Of a DNA stretch of 52,534 bases, positions 1 to 8,323 are shown in pieces. The position numbers were made by a program, and so were the translations under genes. The notes under the pieces are model-generated. The model did not search any database. It was not told the DNA's origin and saw nothing but the letters and a program-made list of their open reading frames with translations. The DNA is from a virus. The stretch's first letter is position 1, and every line of letters starts with the position of its first letter. Location: IMG/VR virus record IMGVR_UViG_3300027972_000016, positions 1 through 52,534 of that record; one strand, 5' to 3'.

Positions 1-1
1 A

Positions 2-187
2 GTTGGAATACCTGTATCAGCTATTACTCCAGTAGATGATCCTGTACCTATAATTGTAGGAACTTTACAATTAACAGGAGAAGATTTACTTAATGCAATT
101 TCTACAAGTACTAATGATGTTGCAGAAAGATTAAGAAATGTTTCTACAGTACAAACTACAGGAGATCAAGTTACTGCTTTAAGTTAA
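2..187 (+). CDS. C-terminal fragment of a tail-fibre protein (5' end outside window)
   Basis: An open frame enters from the window edge and ends at TAA 185-187, giving the last 61 residues of a protein whose start is not visible. The final ~35 residues (EDLLNAISTSTN, then a RLRNVSTV segment and TTGDQVTALS) match almost position for position the C-terminus of the next gene, so the two are paralogues at least there. The next gene is a fibre with a carbohydrate-binding-like domain, so this is probably also a fibre or appendage subunit. The shared tail may be a trimerisation or assembly segment; that is inference. The stop is 18 nt before the next ATG, indicating a shared transcript. Confidence 0.75.
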   Translation, partial: VGIPVSAITPVDDPVPIIVGTLQLTGEDLLNAISTSTNDVAERLRNVSTVQTTGDQVTALS

Positions 188-205
188 CTATAAAAGATAT
201 AAAAT

Positions 206-1915
206 ATGGCAAATGTTTTTGCAATAAAATCAGGTAATTGGAATGATAATACTGTTTGGGATAGTCTTATTATTCCAACAAGTTCAGACTATGTATTTAC
301 TAATGGTTATACAGTTACAATAGATACAGATGTAGATGTTAATCAATTAAGAAATGGCAGTAATAATGGTCAGCTTCCAAATATGATTGTTCCAGTAATG
401 ACAAGTAATACTACGCCAAGTGGTGTTGCAAGTGCTTCTGCTAATAATACTACTGCATTTAATGCTTTTAATGGTATAGGGTGGTATCCTGCTACAAGTA
501 TTTTTACTTTACAATATAATTTTCCAAGTCCTGTTATAATTAAAAAATATAGAGTAGTATCTACATATAATAACGCACCTAAAACTTGGACATTTCAAGG
601 ATATAATACAACTACAAGCACTTGGGATAATTTAGATACAGTAACTACAAGTGTTAATGCAACTATTTGTTATATAAGTTCAATTTTAGCAAATCCAACT
701 GCTTATTCATCTTATAGATTAAATGTAACAGCAATTTGGTTTAACCCTGTTGTTATATATAATTTTGATATGACGCAAAGCAGTGCAGTTACAAACGGTT
801 CTGGAGCAGCTCCTACTACATTAATACAAACAGGAGGTACATATTCTGTAACAACTTTACCTGCAACTCCTTCCACAAGAACAATAACAGTTAGAGATAC
901 AACAACTGGAATACAAAATACAGGTGGTAATGTGAATGTACTTCAAATATCAGCAACATCAGGTATTTTAAACATTAATCACGCTACTTTAGGTAACTTA
1001 GTAGGAGGTGGAGGTTTAGTAATAAATCAATATAATATATATGCACTTCCAACTGCTACTTGTACTATAAATATAAATGGAAATTTACAGGGAGATACTG
1101 CAAATACAGGAGGTTCATCAAGAAATAATGCTGCTTTTGGAATTGCGGGGGCAATAACTGCTAATGTTACAGGAATTTTAAGAGCTGGTTATCAGTATAA
1201 TGATACTGGTGCTGCTTTTGGTTCTTCTGCTATTAATGTACTTGGATCTGCTGGTAATGCTATTGTTAATGTTACAGGTAATCTTTTTGGACAAGCTACT
1301 CCTTATGGTAGTCCTGGGAGTGATGTTATTTATTTAATAGGTAATAATGCTACTTTAAATATAACAGGTAATATTACTGCCAATCTTTTTTATGGCATAA
1401 GAACTTGGACTACTTACACAGGTAATATAAATGTAATAACAGGTACAGTACAAGCTTCCTCTCAAGCAATGGGAATATTTAATCAAGGAAGTGGCACAGT
1501 AACATTACTTTCTCCTGTTATTAATACTAATAATACTGTAGGAGTTATGTCTCAAAGAATAAAATTCTATCCTACAGGAATATCTCAATGGAGATTTCAA
1601 GACCAAACAGGAGCTAATTTAACTATATATAGCGGTACTGGTGCTGGTGTTGGTTATCCTGCAGTAGATACTGTAAGATATGGATCTCCTACTTATGGTC
1701 CTACTAACACTGAATACAATGGAACAATGAGAATTCCTGCAGTAACTAATGTTAATAAAGGAGTAGAATATGGTTATGGCTTAGTAGGTACTGCGGTATT
1801 AACTGCTGAAGATTTCTTAAATGCTATAAGTACTTCTACAAATCCTATGGCTATTAGATTAAAAAATGTTTCAACAGTAAATACAACAGGTGGTCAGCTA
1901 GCAGCTTTTTCATAA
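206..1915 (+). CDS. Tail fibre / receptor-binding protein with discoidin-like domain
   Basis: 569 residues. The N-terminus (GNWNDNTVWD near residue 10, then GYTVTID near 34) resembles the short beta-rich N-terminal module often seen on phage fibres. Residues ~65-190 look like an F5/8 type C (discoidin, galactose-binding) domain: AFNAFNG, a Trp, LQYNF, KYRVVSTYNNAPKTW, then SYRLNVTAIW. Residues ~200-470 are a Gly/Asn/Thr-rich stretch with repeated 'N(V/I)TGN' turns, compatible with a beta-helix. The last ~35 residues match the C-terminus of the truncated gene upstream. The likely role is binding a surface polysaccharide or protein on the host. Followed by another fibre gene and the lysis cassette. 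Fibre identity is fairly sure; the ligand is unknown. Confidence 0.75.
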   Translation: MANVFAIKSGNWNDNTVWDSLIIPTSSDYVFTNGYTVTIDTDVDVNQLRNGSNNGQLPNMIVPVMTSNTTPSGVASASANNTTAFNAFNGIGWYPATSIFTLQYNFPSPVIIKKYRVVSTYNNAPKTWTFQGYNTTTSTWDNLDTVTTSVNATICYISSILANPTAYSSYRLNVTAIWFNPVVIYNFDMTQSSAVTNGSGAAPTTLIQTGGTYSVTTLPATPSTRTITVRDTTTGIQNTGGNVNVLQISATSGILNINHATLGNLVGGGGLVINQYNIYALPTATCTININGNLQGDTANTGGSSRNNAAFGIAGAITANVTGILRAGYQYNDTGAAFGSSAINVLGSAGNAIVNVTGNLFGQATPYGSPGSDVIYLIGNNATLNITGNITANLFYGIRTWTTYTGNINVITGTVQASSQAMGIFNQGSGTVTLLSPVINTNNTVGVMSQRIKFYPTGISQWRFQDQTGANLTIYSGTGAGVGYPAVDTVRYGSPTYGPTNTEYNGTMRIPAVTNVNKGVEYGYGLVGTAVLTAEDFLNAISTSTNPMAIRLKNVSTVNTTGGQLAAFS

Positions 1916-1937
1916 AAAATAAAAAATAATAAAAGTT

Positions 1938-4382
1938 ATGGATATCCTTAATTATATAAGTTGGGTAAAAGAAAATAAATTGGTTACTACAATTAGTGAT
2001 CTAGATACAACTTTAATTCCATTAGGATTAAAAGATTCAAGAAGAGATGATAACTATTTATCAGTTGGTATATCCATTGCATCTTTAGCTGCTATAATTG
2101 GTGGTGGTACTGGTACAGGTACTGTAACTAGTGTAGGTGCAACAGCAGGTACAGGAATAAGTATTGCTGGTACAAATCCTATAACTACAAGTGGAAGTTT
2201 TACAATTACTAATACTGCTCCAGACCAAATAGTTACTTTAACTAGTGGAACAGGTATATCAACAACTGGTGCATATCCTAATTTCACTATAACTAATACT
2301 CAACCTTCAAGTGGAGGTACAGTAACAAGTGTTGGATTAACTATGCCAAGTGCATTTAATGTTGCTAACTCACCAATAACTGGTAGTGCAACATTTAATG
2401 TTACTGCAGCTGGTGTACCTTCTCAATATGTAAGAGGAGATGGTGTTTTAGCTTCATTTCCTGATATATCTGGAGGTGGCGGTGGACAAGTATACTATTT
2501 AAATGGAAGTGTTTCACAAGGAACAATAGGAGGTAATATTTTTGAACAATTAAGTACAGCTGCAATTACTACTCCTCCTGGTGTTGATTTTACATCAGGT
2601 ACTATAGATAATGTTGCTTTTGCTAATTTTATTACTGATGTAGGAAAACCTACACAAGAAGTTATACCTTCAGGTGTTTGGATATTTCAATGTTACTTTA
2701 CTTCAACAAGTAATACAACTGAAGTTTATGCAACTGTTGAGGTTTATGACGGAAGTACATTTACTGTTATATCTACATCTTTAAATGAAATTATAACTGA
2801 TGGTTCAAATCTACATTTATATACATTTACTTGTGCTGTACCAGAATATAATCCTTTAATTCCTGTAGATAGAATAGCAATAAGATTTTATCCAACTAAT
2901 CTTGGTGGAAACACTATTACATTACATACTGAAGATTCACATTTAGGCAGTATACAAACTACCTTTACTACAGGTGTAGCTTCTATAGATGGATTAACAG
3001 CAGCTGCACAGTATTTATCAGTAGGTACTACTGGTACAGATTTTAATATTGGAACAAGTGGAGTAGATACACATGTATTCAATTTACCAACGGCAAGTGG
3101 TACAGTGAGAGGAGCTTTAAGTAGTAGTAATTGGACTACCTTTAATAATAAGCAAAATGCATTAATTGGTGCAGGATTGGTATTCTCTGCAGGAGGAATA
3201 ATATCTTATGATTCAACTATATATACTCCTGAAAGTAGAACTCTTACAATTAATGGACTTACTTTAAATTTGTCTGGAAATAGAACGTGGAGTGTAGGCA
3301 CTGTAACTTCAGTATCTGCATTAACATTAGGTACAACTGGAACAGATTTATCTTCTACAATTGCAACTGGTACAACTACACCTGTAATTACTTTAAATGT
3401 ACCTACTGCTTCTGCATTAAATAGAGGTGCTTTAAGCTCAACAGACTGGAGTACATTCAATGGTAAAATAGGCGGTAGCGGAACTCTAAGTTATGTACCA
3501 AGATTCACTGGTACAACAACAATAGGCAATGGTGTTATTCAAGACAATGGCACTAATGTAGGTGTAAATGTTGCTCCAAATACTCCTTACAAGTTTAGAG
3601 TTAATACTTCTACCGCTGCTCAATATGCTATTTATGGTGAAGGATTAGGTCAAGGATTTAGCGGTGTAGCAGGTATAACAAATGGCGTTGGAGTTTTCCA
3701 AAATGTTGGTGTTTATGGTAGTTCAACTGGAAGTACAACTTTAAATGTTGGTGTTCAAGGAGAAATTGATAATGCTTTATCTGTTAATATAGGAGGTCAA
3801 TTCAGTGCAGCAAGCGGTAGTGCAAATTACTCATTACAACTTCAAGATGGTACTGAAACAGTTGGTAGATTTTTAAAGTGTATTACTTCTGATGGTAAGG
3901 CAAATTGGTCTGTGTTACCTACTAACGGTATTGGATTTTCACCAATGCCTATTTCAGTATGCGATACCGCTCCAACTGCTGCTACTACTCAATATTATTA
4001 TCAAACAATAAGTGAAGTTACAGGAACTATCTCCAAAGTAAAATTATGGGGTTTTTCTGGAACGGATTTAGTTCTATTTGGAATTTACAGAGGAGTTTTG
4101 GGTGGTTCAATGACTTTAATAGGTCAAGGATCTGCGACTTGCAGTCTTGGCGCAAATGAAATTACACTTGTAGCAGAAGTAGGACAAAATTTAAATTTAA
4201 CAGTTGGAGAAAATCTTGTTGTAGGTTACTATGCTGACGGAACGAGTTGGAGAACAATATATGATGTAGGGATTTCGGATGCTGCATTTGGAATAATTAA
4301 TACAGCAAATATATTAACTATGCCTTCAACACCAACTGGTACTGCTACTGCTATTCGCTTCGCTTGTACTTTATATTCATAA
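1938..4382 (+). CDS. Long tail fibre / appendage protein
   Basis: 814 residues, Gly/Thr/Ser-rich, with repeated 'TGTVTSV' strands in the first 180 residues and twice the module RGALSS..W.TFN.K (residues ~395 and ~495), which is common in trimeric phage fibres. The segment YSLQLQDGTE...SDGKANW (~residue 645) is another recurring fibre element. The final ~145 residues form a separate domain (starting around ISVCDTAP, with KLWGF and FGIYRG), a plausible receptor-binding tip. It is the last structural gene before the lysis genes. Trimerisation and receptor binding are inferred from family resemblance. No intramolecular chaperone motif is evident. Confidence 0.75.
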   Translation: MDILNYISWVKENKLVTTISDLDTTLIPLGLKDSRRDDNYLSVGISIASLAAIIGGGTGTGTVTSVGATAGTGISIAGTNPITTSGSFTITNTAPDQIVTLTSGTGISTTGAYPNFTITNTQPSSGGTVTSVGLTMPSAFNVANSPITGSATFNVTAAGVPSQYVRGDGVLASFPDISGGGGGQVYYLNGSVSQGTIGGNIFEQLSTAAITTPPGVDFTSGTIDNVAFANFITDVGKPTQEVIPSGVWIFQCYFTSTSNTTEVYATVEVYDGSTFTVISTSLNEIITDGSNLHLYTFTCAVPEYNPLIPVDRIAIRFYPTNLGGNTITLHTEDSHLGSIQTTFTTGVASIDGLTAAAQYLSVGTTGTDFNIGTSGVDTHVFNLPTASGTVRGALSSSNWTTFNNKQNALIGAGLVFSAGGIISYDSTIYTPESRTLTINGLTLNLSGNRTWSVGTVTSVSALTLGTTGTDLSSTIATGTTTPVITLNVPTASALNRGALSSTDWSTFNGKIGGSGTLSYVPRFTGTTTIGNGVIQDNGTNVGVNVAPNTPYKFRVNTSTAAQYAIYGEGLGQGFSGVAGITNGVGVFQNVGVYGSSTGSTTLNVGVQGEIDNALSVNIGGQFSAASGSANYSLQLQDGTETVGRFLKCITSDGKANWSVLPTNGIGFSPMPISVCDTAPTAATTQYYYQTISEVTGTISKVKLWGFSGTDLVLFGIYRGVLGGSMTLIGQGSATCSLGANEITLVAEVGQNLNLTVGENLVVGYYADGTSWRTIYDVGISDAAFGIINTANILTMPSTPTGTATAIRFACTLYS

Positions 4383-4477
4383 AATGGATAATGTAGCCAT
4401 AGAAATAAGAGAACAGTTTGAATTATAATACAAGTTAATAATATTAGTTTACAGTTAATTTTGATTATATAAAAAAT

Positions 4478-4488
4478 TTTATTATATT
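4478..4488 (+). promoter_or_regulatory. Candidate promoter element before the lysis cassette
   Basis: TTTAT followed directly by TATATT in a 154-base gap otherwise without a gene. The same arrangement recurs upstream of several other units (for example 21736-21746 and 43878-43888). Here it lies 48 nt before the ATG at 4537, farther than at the other sites. The gap is extremely AT-rich, so a chance match is possible. Confidence 0.35.
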
Positions 4489-4536
4489 ATATTATACTCA
4501 TTTTTGTAAAGTAATTAATATTAATATATATATATA

Positions 4537-4812
4537 ATGGATTTTAGTCAAATAACATTAGTTGCAATATCAGCTGCAATTACAATTATAGGATACTTTT
4601 TAAAACTTGTGCATTCTGATGTAAGAAGAGCTACGGAAGATATGGGAAAGTTAAAAGGTAAGATAGAACTTGTTGATCAAGAAAACAGATTAAAATACCA
4701 AGGTATTCAAGAAATCACTCAGCATGAATTAAAAAACATGGCTCAAAAAATTGGTGATTTGTCTGACACAGTTCATGAGTTAGTAAAATATCAAATAAAC
4801 CAAAGACATTAA
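4537..4812 (+). CDS. Small membrane protein with one TM helix and coiled coil; lysis cassette (holin- or spanin-like)
   Basis: 91 residues. Residues ~5-24 are a single hydrophobic helix (TLVAISAAITIIGYFLKLV), followed by a charged heptad-like region to the end, rich in Glu, Lys and Gln. One N-terminal membrane helix plus a coiled coil fits either a holin-type protein or an inner-membrane spanin. Four bases separate it from a second membrane protein, which is followed by the endolysin, so a lysis role is well supported by context. Which of the two membrane genes makes the pore cannot be decided from sequence. Confidence 0.6.
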   Translation: MDFSQITLVAISAAITIIGYFLKLVHSDVRRATEDMGKLKGKIELVDQENRLKYQGIQEITQHELKNMAQKIGDLSDTVHELVKYQINQRH

Positions 4813-4816
4813 TACT

Positions 4817-5053
4817 ATGAATATAAAACAAAGATTCTTAGCACCTACTCCAAAGTTTTGGAAAAAGATGCAAAAACTTGGTATTGCTTTAGGAGCAATT
4901 GGAGGAACTTTATTAACTTTACCTGTTTCATTACCTGCAGGAATAGTTACATTAGCTGGTTATTTAACAGCAATTGGAGCTACAGTTGCAGCAGTAAGTC
5001 AAGTAACAGTTGAACCTCAAGTTAATAAAGAAGAAGTAAATGAGCAAAAATAA
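4817..5053 (+). CDS. Putative holin (two TM segments)
   Basis: 78 residues. A basic N-terminus (residues 1-20) precedes a long hydrophobic stretch, ~21-65, that divides into two membrane helices around LPVSLPAG; the tail is short and charged (NKEEVNEQK). Small size, two helices and direct overlap (14 bp) with the endolysin gene are typical of holins, which open the inner membrane at the end of infection. No family signature was recognised beyond this architecture. Confidence 0.6.
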   Translation: MNIKQRFLAPTPKFWKKMQKLGIALGAIGGTLLTLPVSLPAGIVTLAGYLTAIGATVAAVSQVTVEPQVNKEEVNEQK

Positions 5054-5636
5054 TGTTAGAATCTATACTGATTCTCAAATATTAGATAGAATACAAAAAC
5101 TTAGTACATTCAAAGCTCTTCCTAAAGAATACTATATAGTAGGTATAAGAAGTACTGAAGATGATACAGATAAGTTTGATGATAAGTTTTACATCTTTAG
5201 AGATAAAGAGTTTGTAACAATGACAACAGGAACTACCAATCCTGGTAAACCTGTTTTAACTGGTGGATTTCTTAAGTATAATAAGAATGGTGCAGCTGTA
5301 GTTAAATCTGATTCTTGGTATTATGATGTATGGTCATATGGAAAACATATGAGTAAAATGCCAGCCTTATTACAAACAGGTCCTATAACTGTATATAGAG
5401 ATGGTGATCAAGATGGTAAAACAGAAGAACAAGGTAAATTAGAAACTGGATACTTTGGTATTAATTTTCATGCTGCTACTTATGATGAATCCTTTAAAGG
5501 ATTACAAGAAAACATTGGTGGATGGTCTGCAGGTTGTCAAGTAGTTAATGATAAGAAAAAGCATTTAGAAATCATAGCTCTAATAAAAGCACAGAAAAAA
5601 ATCAGTTATGTTTTATTAAAAGAATTTGATGTATGA
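5040..5636 (+). CDS. Endolysin-like L,D-transpeptidase (YkuD-fold) family protein
   Basis: 198 residues. The segment GINFHAATYDES followed by IGGWSAGCQVV holds the likely catalytic residues His144 and Cys166. The arrangement (His, ~18 residues, then S-x-G-C) is that of YkuD-type L,D-transpeptidases and related L,D-peptidases, except that the usual second His of SHGC is Ala here. Enzymes of this type act on the peptide stems of peptidoglycan. Position directly after two small membrane proteins makes it the best endolysin candidate. There is no signal peptide, so it would depend on a holin. The start ATG lies inside the end of the holin gene. Substrate and exact reaction are inferred. Confidence 0.6.
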   Translation: MSKNNVRIYTDSQILDRIQKLSTFKALPKEYYIVGIRSTEDDTDKFDDKFYIFRDKEFVTMTTGTTNPGKPVLTGGFLKYNKNGAAVVKSDSWYYDVWSYGKHMSKMPALLQTGPITVYRDGDQDGKTEEQGKLETGYFGINFHAATYDESFKGLQENIGGWSAGCQVVNDKKKHLEIIALIKAQKKISYVLLKEFDV

Positions 5637-5791
5637 AATTTAGAAACAATTGGGAATCTCCAAAAAAACAATGGGACAAGGTGTTGATAAAACTAAAACT
5701 TGCAAACCTAGAGTTTTTTGCTATAGAGATTGATGTAACAAGAAACTTTTATTTACTTACTATACTTAACTTTACTGTAAAGAATAGATAA
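5633..5791 (+). CDS. Small conserved-looking protein coupled to the endolysin
   Basis: 52 residues. Its ATG overlaps the endolysin stop as ATGA (5633-5636), so it is probably translationally coupled. It begins basic with Trp residues (KFRNNWESPKKQWDK), then becomes amphipathic or hydrophobic (LEFFAIEIDVTRNFYLLTILNFTV). No membrane helix is convincing and no family is assigned. It ends 21 nt before a rho-independent hairpin, making it the last gene of the lysis unit. Codon content resembles its neighbours. Confidence 0.6.
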   Translation: MKFRNNWESPKKQWDKVLIKLKLANLEFFAIEIDVTRNFYLLTILNFTVKNR

Positions 5792-5812
5792 TAATATAAA
5801 GATTAATTGAGT

Positions 5813-5841
5813 CCAGGTACCATAAGTATCTGGATTTTTTG
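5813..5841 (+). terminator. Rho-independent terminator after lysis cassette
   Basis: CCAGGTAC (5813-5820), a 5-nt loop, then GTATCTGG (5826-5833) pair with one G-U, followed by A and six T. It falls inside the 5' part of the long open frame that runs to 6178, which is one reason the downstream start at 5903 is preferred. Confidence 0.8.
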
Positions 5842-5864
5842 TTTTACACATTATAGATTTAAAC

Positions 5865-5880
5865 TTTTATTGTATATTTG
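5865..5880 (+). promoter_or_regulatory. Candidate promoter of the packaging operon
   Basis: TTTTAT then TG and TATATTTG (5873-5880). TATATTTG fits the TAnnTTTG -7 element of Bacteroidota primary-sigma promoters. It lies between a terminator and the ATG at 5903 (24 nt). A near copy, GGTATATTTGTTAAA, occupies the equivalent place at 31370. No clear -33 TTTG box at the usual spacing was seen. Confidence 0.5.
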
Positions 5881-5902
5881 TTTAAACTTAAAATGTATAA
5901 AA

Positions 5903-6178
5903 ATGAAAAATCAAACTACAGAAGAGCAATTGAGTCCAGAAGAACTACTTGCTAGAAAAGAAGAAATGAAACAATTCTATGATGAATCTGTTCCATATTT
6001 AGAATCACAATTAAAGTATGAGCATTTACTTACAGAGATTGAGAATGCTAGATTTAAAAGAGCAACTCTACAATATCAATGGGCTAGTATGATGCAAAAT
6101 TCAACTCCAGAAGAAGGTGCTGAAAATGAATCATCAGATAATGAATCTCCTAAAGAAAGAAAATTAAAAAAATCATAA
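5903..6178 (+). CDS. Small helical protein, first gene of the packaging operon
   Basis: 91 residues from ATG 5903. A longer frame from 5807 would translate a terminator and promoter-like sequence, so the internal start is chosen. The protein is almost entirely helical and charged (PEELLARKEEMKQFYDE..., YLESQLKYEHLLTEIENARFKRA), with an acidic Ser/Asn/Glu-rich tail and a final basic cluster. No function is recognised. It is followed after 3 nt by the helix-turn-helix-like gene, and the operon leads into HU-like, nuclease and terminase genes. Confidence 0.65.
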   Translation: MKNQTTEEQLSPEELLARKEEMKQFYDESVPYLESQLKYEHLLTEIENARFKRATLQYQWASMMQNSTPEEGAENESSDNESPKERKLKKS

Positions 6179-6181
6179 GAC

Positions 6182-6562
6182 ATGGCTTTAGTAAATCAAG
6201 TACAGAAGCGTGTTAAGATGCCCAAATGGGATGTAGTAAAATTTCAAATATTAACTCATTGCTATATTAATCACATAGCAATGAGTGAATCTGATTTAAA
6301 CTGTCTTACTTTACTTAGTTTTAATGAACCACTTGAGTTAACTGATTTTTGTTATGATGCATCTGCTGAAGAAGGATGGATTTTTAAATCTCCACAGACT
6401 GTTAGAAACTGTATTAATAAAGCAGAAAAAAACAACTTAGTAATTAAGGATACAGCTAATAAGAAATTGATTATGCTAAATCCAGATTTAAAAATTCAAA
6501 TTAAAGGAACTGTATTATTAGACTATAAATTTTTAGGCCATGATACCGAAGAAAGCAAATGA
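6182..6562 (+). CDS. Winged-helix-like DNA-binding protein (putative)
   Basis: 126 residues. After a basic start (VQKRVKMPKWD) it has several helices and, at residues ~68-90, FKSPQTVRNCINKAEKNNLVI, which reads as a recognition helix plus turn of a helix-turn-helix or winged-helix domain. The following KKLIMLNPDLKI could be the wing. It overlaps the HU/IHF-like gene by 23 bp. In this position it may regulate the late genes or belong to the packaging machinery; neither is shown. No catalytic motif is present. Confidence 0.5.
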   Translation: MALVNQVQKRVKMPKWDVVKFQILTHCYINHIAMSESDLNCLTLLSFNEPLELTDFCYDASAEEGWIFKSPQTVRNCINKAEKNNLVIKDTANKKLIMLNPDLKIQIKGTVLLDYKFLGHDTEESK

Positions 6563-6911
6563 GTTATATAAGTCAGTTGCTGAAGATCTAAACATAGAAG
6601 AATCTTTAGTAGAAGATCTAGTAGACTTCATGTATAAAAACTTAAGAAAAAATTTAAGTAACTTAACTCATCCAAGAATTAATCTTGATGGTTTAGGTCA
6701 GTTTGTTGTTAAAACAAAAGCAGTAAATAAATCAATAGAAAGAATTACTACTAACTTATTAAATCATGATACTTATACTTTTAGTGCCTACTTTAATAAG
6801 AAGACTCTAGAAAGTAAATTAGCTAGCTTGATTAAATTAGAGGCAGAAATAACACAGCAAAAATTAAAAAAGGATCAATTTAAAAAGAAAAAAGATGAAA
6901 CCAAATCTTAA
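6540..6911 (+). CDS. HU/IHF-like DNA-binding protein (putative)
   Basis: 123 residues. Residues ~1-60 follow the HU/IHF outline: two helices (NELYKSVAEDLNI, ESLVEDLVDFMYKNLRKNL), then a strand with INLDGLGQFVVKTK, comparable to the '(L/I)xGFGxFxV+' strand of HU proteins. The usual proline-tipped arm is not evident, and the C-terminus is a long Lys-rich helix. crAss-like phages are known to carry IHF-like proteins near the packaging genes, which fits. It likely bends or compacts DNA, perhaps at the packaging site. The 17-bp overlap with the next gene suggests coupled translation. Confidence 0.5.
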   Translation: MIPKKANELYKSVAEDLNIEESLVEDLVDFMYKNLRKNLSNLTHPRINLDGLGQFVVKTKAVNKSIERITTNLLNHDTYTFSAYFNKKTLESKLASLIKLEAEITQQKLKKDQFKKKKDETKS

Positions 6912-7197
6912 AGAAATCTGGAAAAATAGAAAACAAATAATAGAAGGTATAAAGAATTCTGTTATGAGAGATGCATTTGTAGAACAGATTGCTGCTGAAA
7001 GATCAGAGATCTGTAATGTATGTGTAAGAAAAGATGATGAAGGTGGCTCATGTGTAATGCCCGGAACTCAACCTTGTTGTAATCTATGTGGTTGTTCTTT
7101 ATCTTTTAAACTTAGATCATTGTCATCTGATTGTCCAGATCTAAGATGGAAAGCAATTGTATCAGAAGAAGTAGAAGATAAACTTAATGAACTATGA
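6895..7197 (+). CDS. Small zinc-binding (cysteine-rich) protein
   Basis: 100 residues: an N-terminal basic helix, then eight cysteines at 40, 43, 53, 61, 62, 65, 67 and 80 in the pattern CNVC ... C ... CCNLCGC ... C. CxxC pairs of this spacing normally bind zinc. It lies between the HU-like and coiled-coil genes in the packaging operon and overlaps the next gene (ATGA, 7194-7197). Proteins of this size and pattern occur next to terminase genes of other phages, but a precise function is not known to me. Confidence 0.6.
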   Translation: MKPNLKEIWKNRKQIIEGIKNSVMRDAFVEQIAAERSEICNVCVRKDDEGGSCVMPGTQPCCNLCGCSLSFKLRSLSSDCPDLRWKAIVSEEVEDKLNEL

Positions 7198-7484
7198 AAA
7201 ATCAAACATGGACATCAAATGTAACAGAAGAAGTTGATCTATCAATAACATTTAATGGTGGTCAAACTAGTATCATGAATAGTTTAACAGAATTAAGTGA
7301 AACACATGCTACAAATTCTGAAAGAATTGAAATGCTGGAAAGTGAAAACCTATTATTAAAATTAAGACTTCTTAAATTAGAAGCTGTATTTAATAATAAG
7401 GAAGTTGAAAATTTAAAGTGTATGTTGAGATCAGTTGATCCAGCATCAGTACAACTTGCTAAACATATTATTAAAAATGCATAA
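7194..7484 (+). CDS. Small coiled-coil protein
   Basis: 96 residues. The first ~35 are polar and beta-like; residues ~40-75 form a clear heptad-pattern coiled coil (IEMLESENLLLKLRLLKLEAVF). The ATG overlaps the stop of the zinc-binding gene, and the nuclease gene begins 3 nt after its stop. No family recognised. It may be an assembly partner of the neighbouring packaging proteins, by position only. Confidence 0.55.
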   Translation: MKNQTWTSNVTEEVDLSITFNGGQTSIMNSLTELSETHATNSERIEMLESENLLLKLRLLKLEAVFNNKEVENLKCMLRSVDPASVQLAKHIIKNA

Positions 7485-7486
7485 TC

Positions 7487-8323
7487 ATGAGCATAATATT
7501 TAATGCTGCAGATCATAGTTACAAAAGTTTAAGTTCTGAAGATAATATCAATTGGATTAGTGTTACTACTTTAATCTCTCATTTTAAAAAACCATTTGAT
7601 GCTAAAAAAGTAGCAGAGAAGGTAACTAAAAATAAAAGATCAAAGTGGTTTGGTCTTGATCCAAAAGTTATCCAAGAAATTTGGGATAATGAATCTAACA
7701 GAGCTCTAACACTTGGTACCTATTATCATAATCAAAGAGAAGCAGATTTATGTTCATTAGCCTCTATTGAAAGAGAAGGTATTACAGTTCCTGTGTTTCC
7801 ACCATCTGGTGAAACAAATGGAGTAAGAGTAGCACCAAATCAAAAACTAGAAGCAGGTGTGTATCCTGAGCATATGGTGTTTCTTAAATCAGCAGGCATA
7901 TGTGGTCAATCAGATTTAGTAGAAGTAGTAAATGGTAAAGTAAATATAATTGACTACAAGACAAACAAAGAGATTAAGAAAGAATCTTATGTAGATTGGG
8001 AAGGGGTATCTGATAAATTAACAGAACCTCTTTCTAATCTAGATGATTGTAATTTTAATCACTATGCTTTACAACTTAGTATTTATATGTATATTATACT
8101 AAAGCATAATCCTAAATTAAAACCAGGAAAGATGTTTATCCATCATGTATCATTTGATATAGAAGGAGAAGATTCATATGGTTATCCAATAGTAAAAAGA
8201 AATAGTAATAATGAACCAATTGTGAAAGAAGTTATTCCAATTGCAATTCCTTATTTAGTAGATGAAGTATTATCAATATTACATTATATTCAAGATCATG
8301 AAATCACAAAGAAAAGAAAATAG
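7487..8323 (+). CDS. PD-(D/E)XK-superfamily nuclease
   Basis: 278 residues. It shows the RecB/Cas4/lambda-exonuclease-type active-site pattern: GTYYHNQRE near residue 77 (motif with His and Glu), E128, GQSD with D143, IIDYKTN with D156 and K158, and LQLSIY with Q196 and Y200. These fit a metal-dependent DNA nuclease. crAss-like phages carry a PD-(D/E)XK nuclease in the packaging or structural block, so a role in DNA processing before or during packaging is plausible. No helicase or Cas genes are nearby and no FeS-cluster cysteines are seen, so this is not taken as Cas4. It overlaps the next gene by 26 bp when the later start is used. Confidence 0.8.
   Translation: MSIIFNAADHSYKSLSSEDNINWISVTTLISHFKKPFDAKKVAEKVTKNKRSKWFGLDPKVIQEIWDNESNRALTLGTYYHNQREADLCSLASIEREGITVPVFPPSGETNGVRVAPNQKLEAGVYPEHMVFLKSAGICGQSDLVEVVNGKVNIIDYKTNKEIKKESYVDWEGVSDKLTEPLSNLDDCNFNHYALQLSIYMYIILKHNPKLKPGKMFIHHVSFDIEGEDSYGYPIVKRNSNNEPIVKEVIPIAIPYLVDEVLSILHYIQDHEITKKRK

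Noticed and set aside
5807-5902. Upstream extension of the 5903 gene to an ATG at 5807
   Set aside because: The added segment would translate a rho-independent terminator and a promoter-like sequence and gives an implausible peptide; ATG 5903 is preferred.
8262-8297. Earlier ATG for the 87-residue gene
   Set aside because: It lies deeper inside the nuclease gene and adds a Tyr/Ile-rich start unlike the rest; ATG 8298 gives a normal short overlap.
7487-8323. Cas4 or CRISPR adaptation nuclease
   Set aside because: It has PD-(D/E)XK motifs but no FeS cysteines, no other cas genes and no repeat-spacer array; a phage packaging-block nuclease explains it better.
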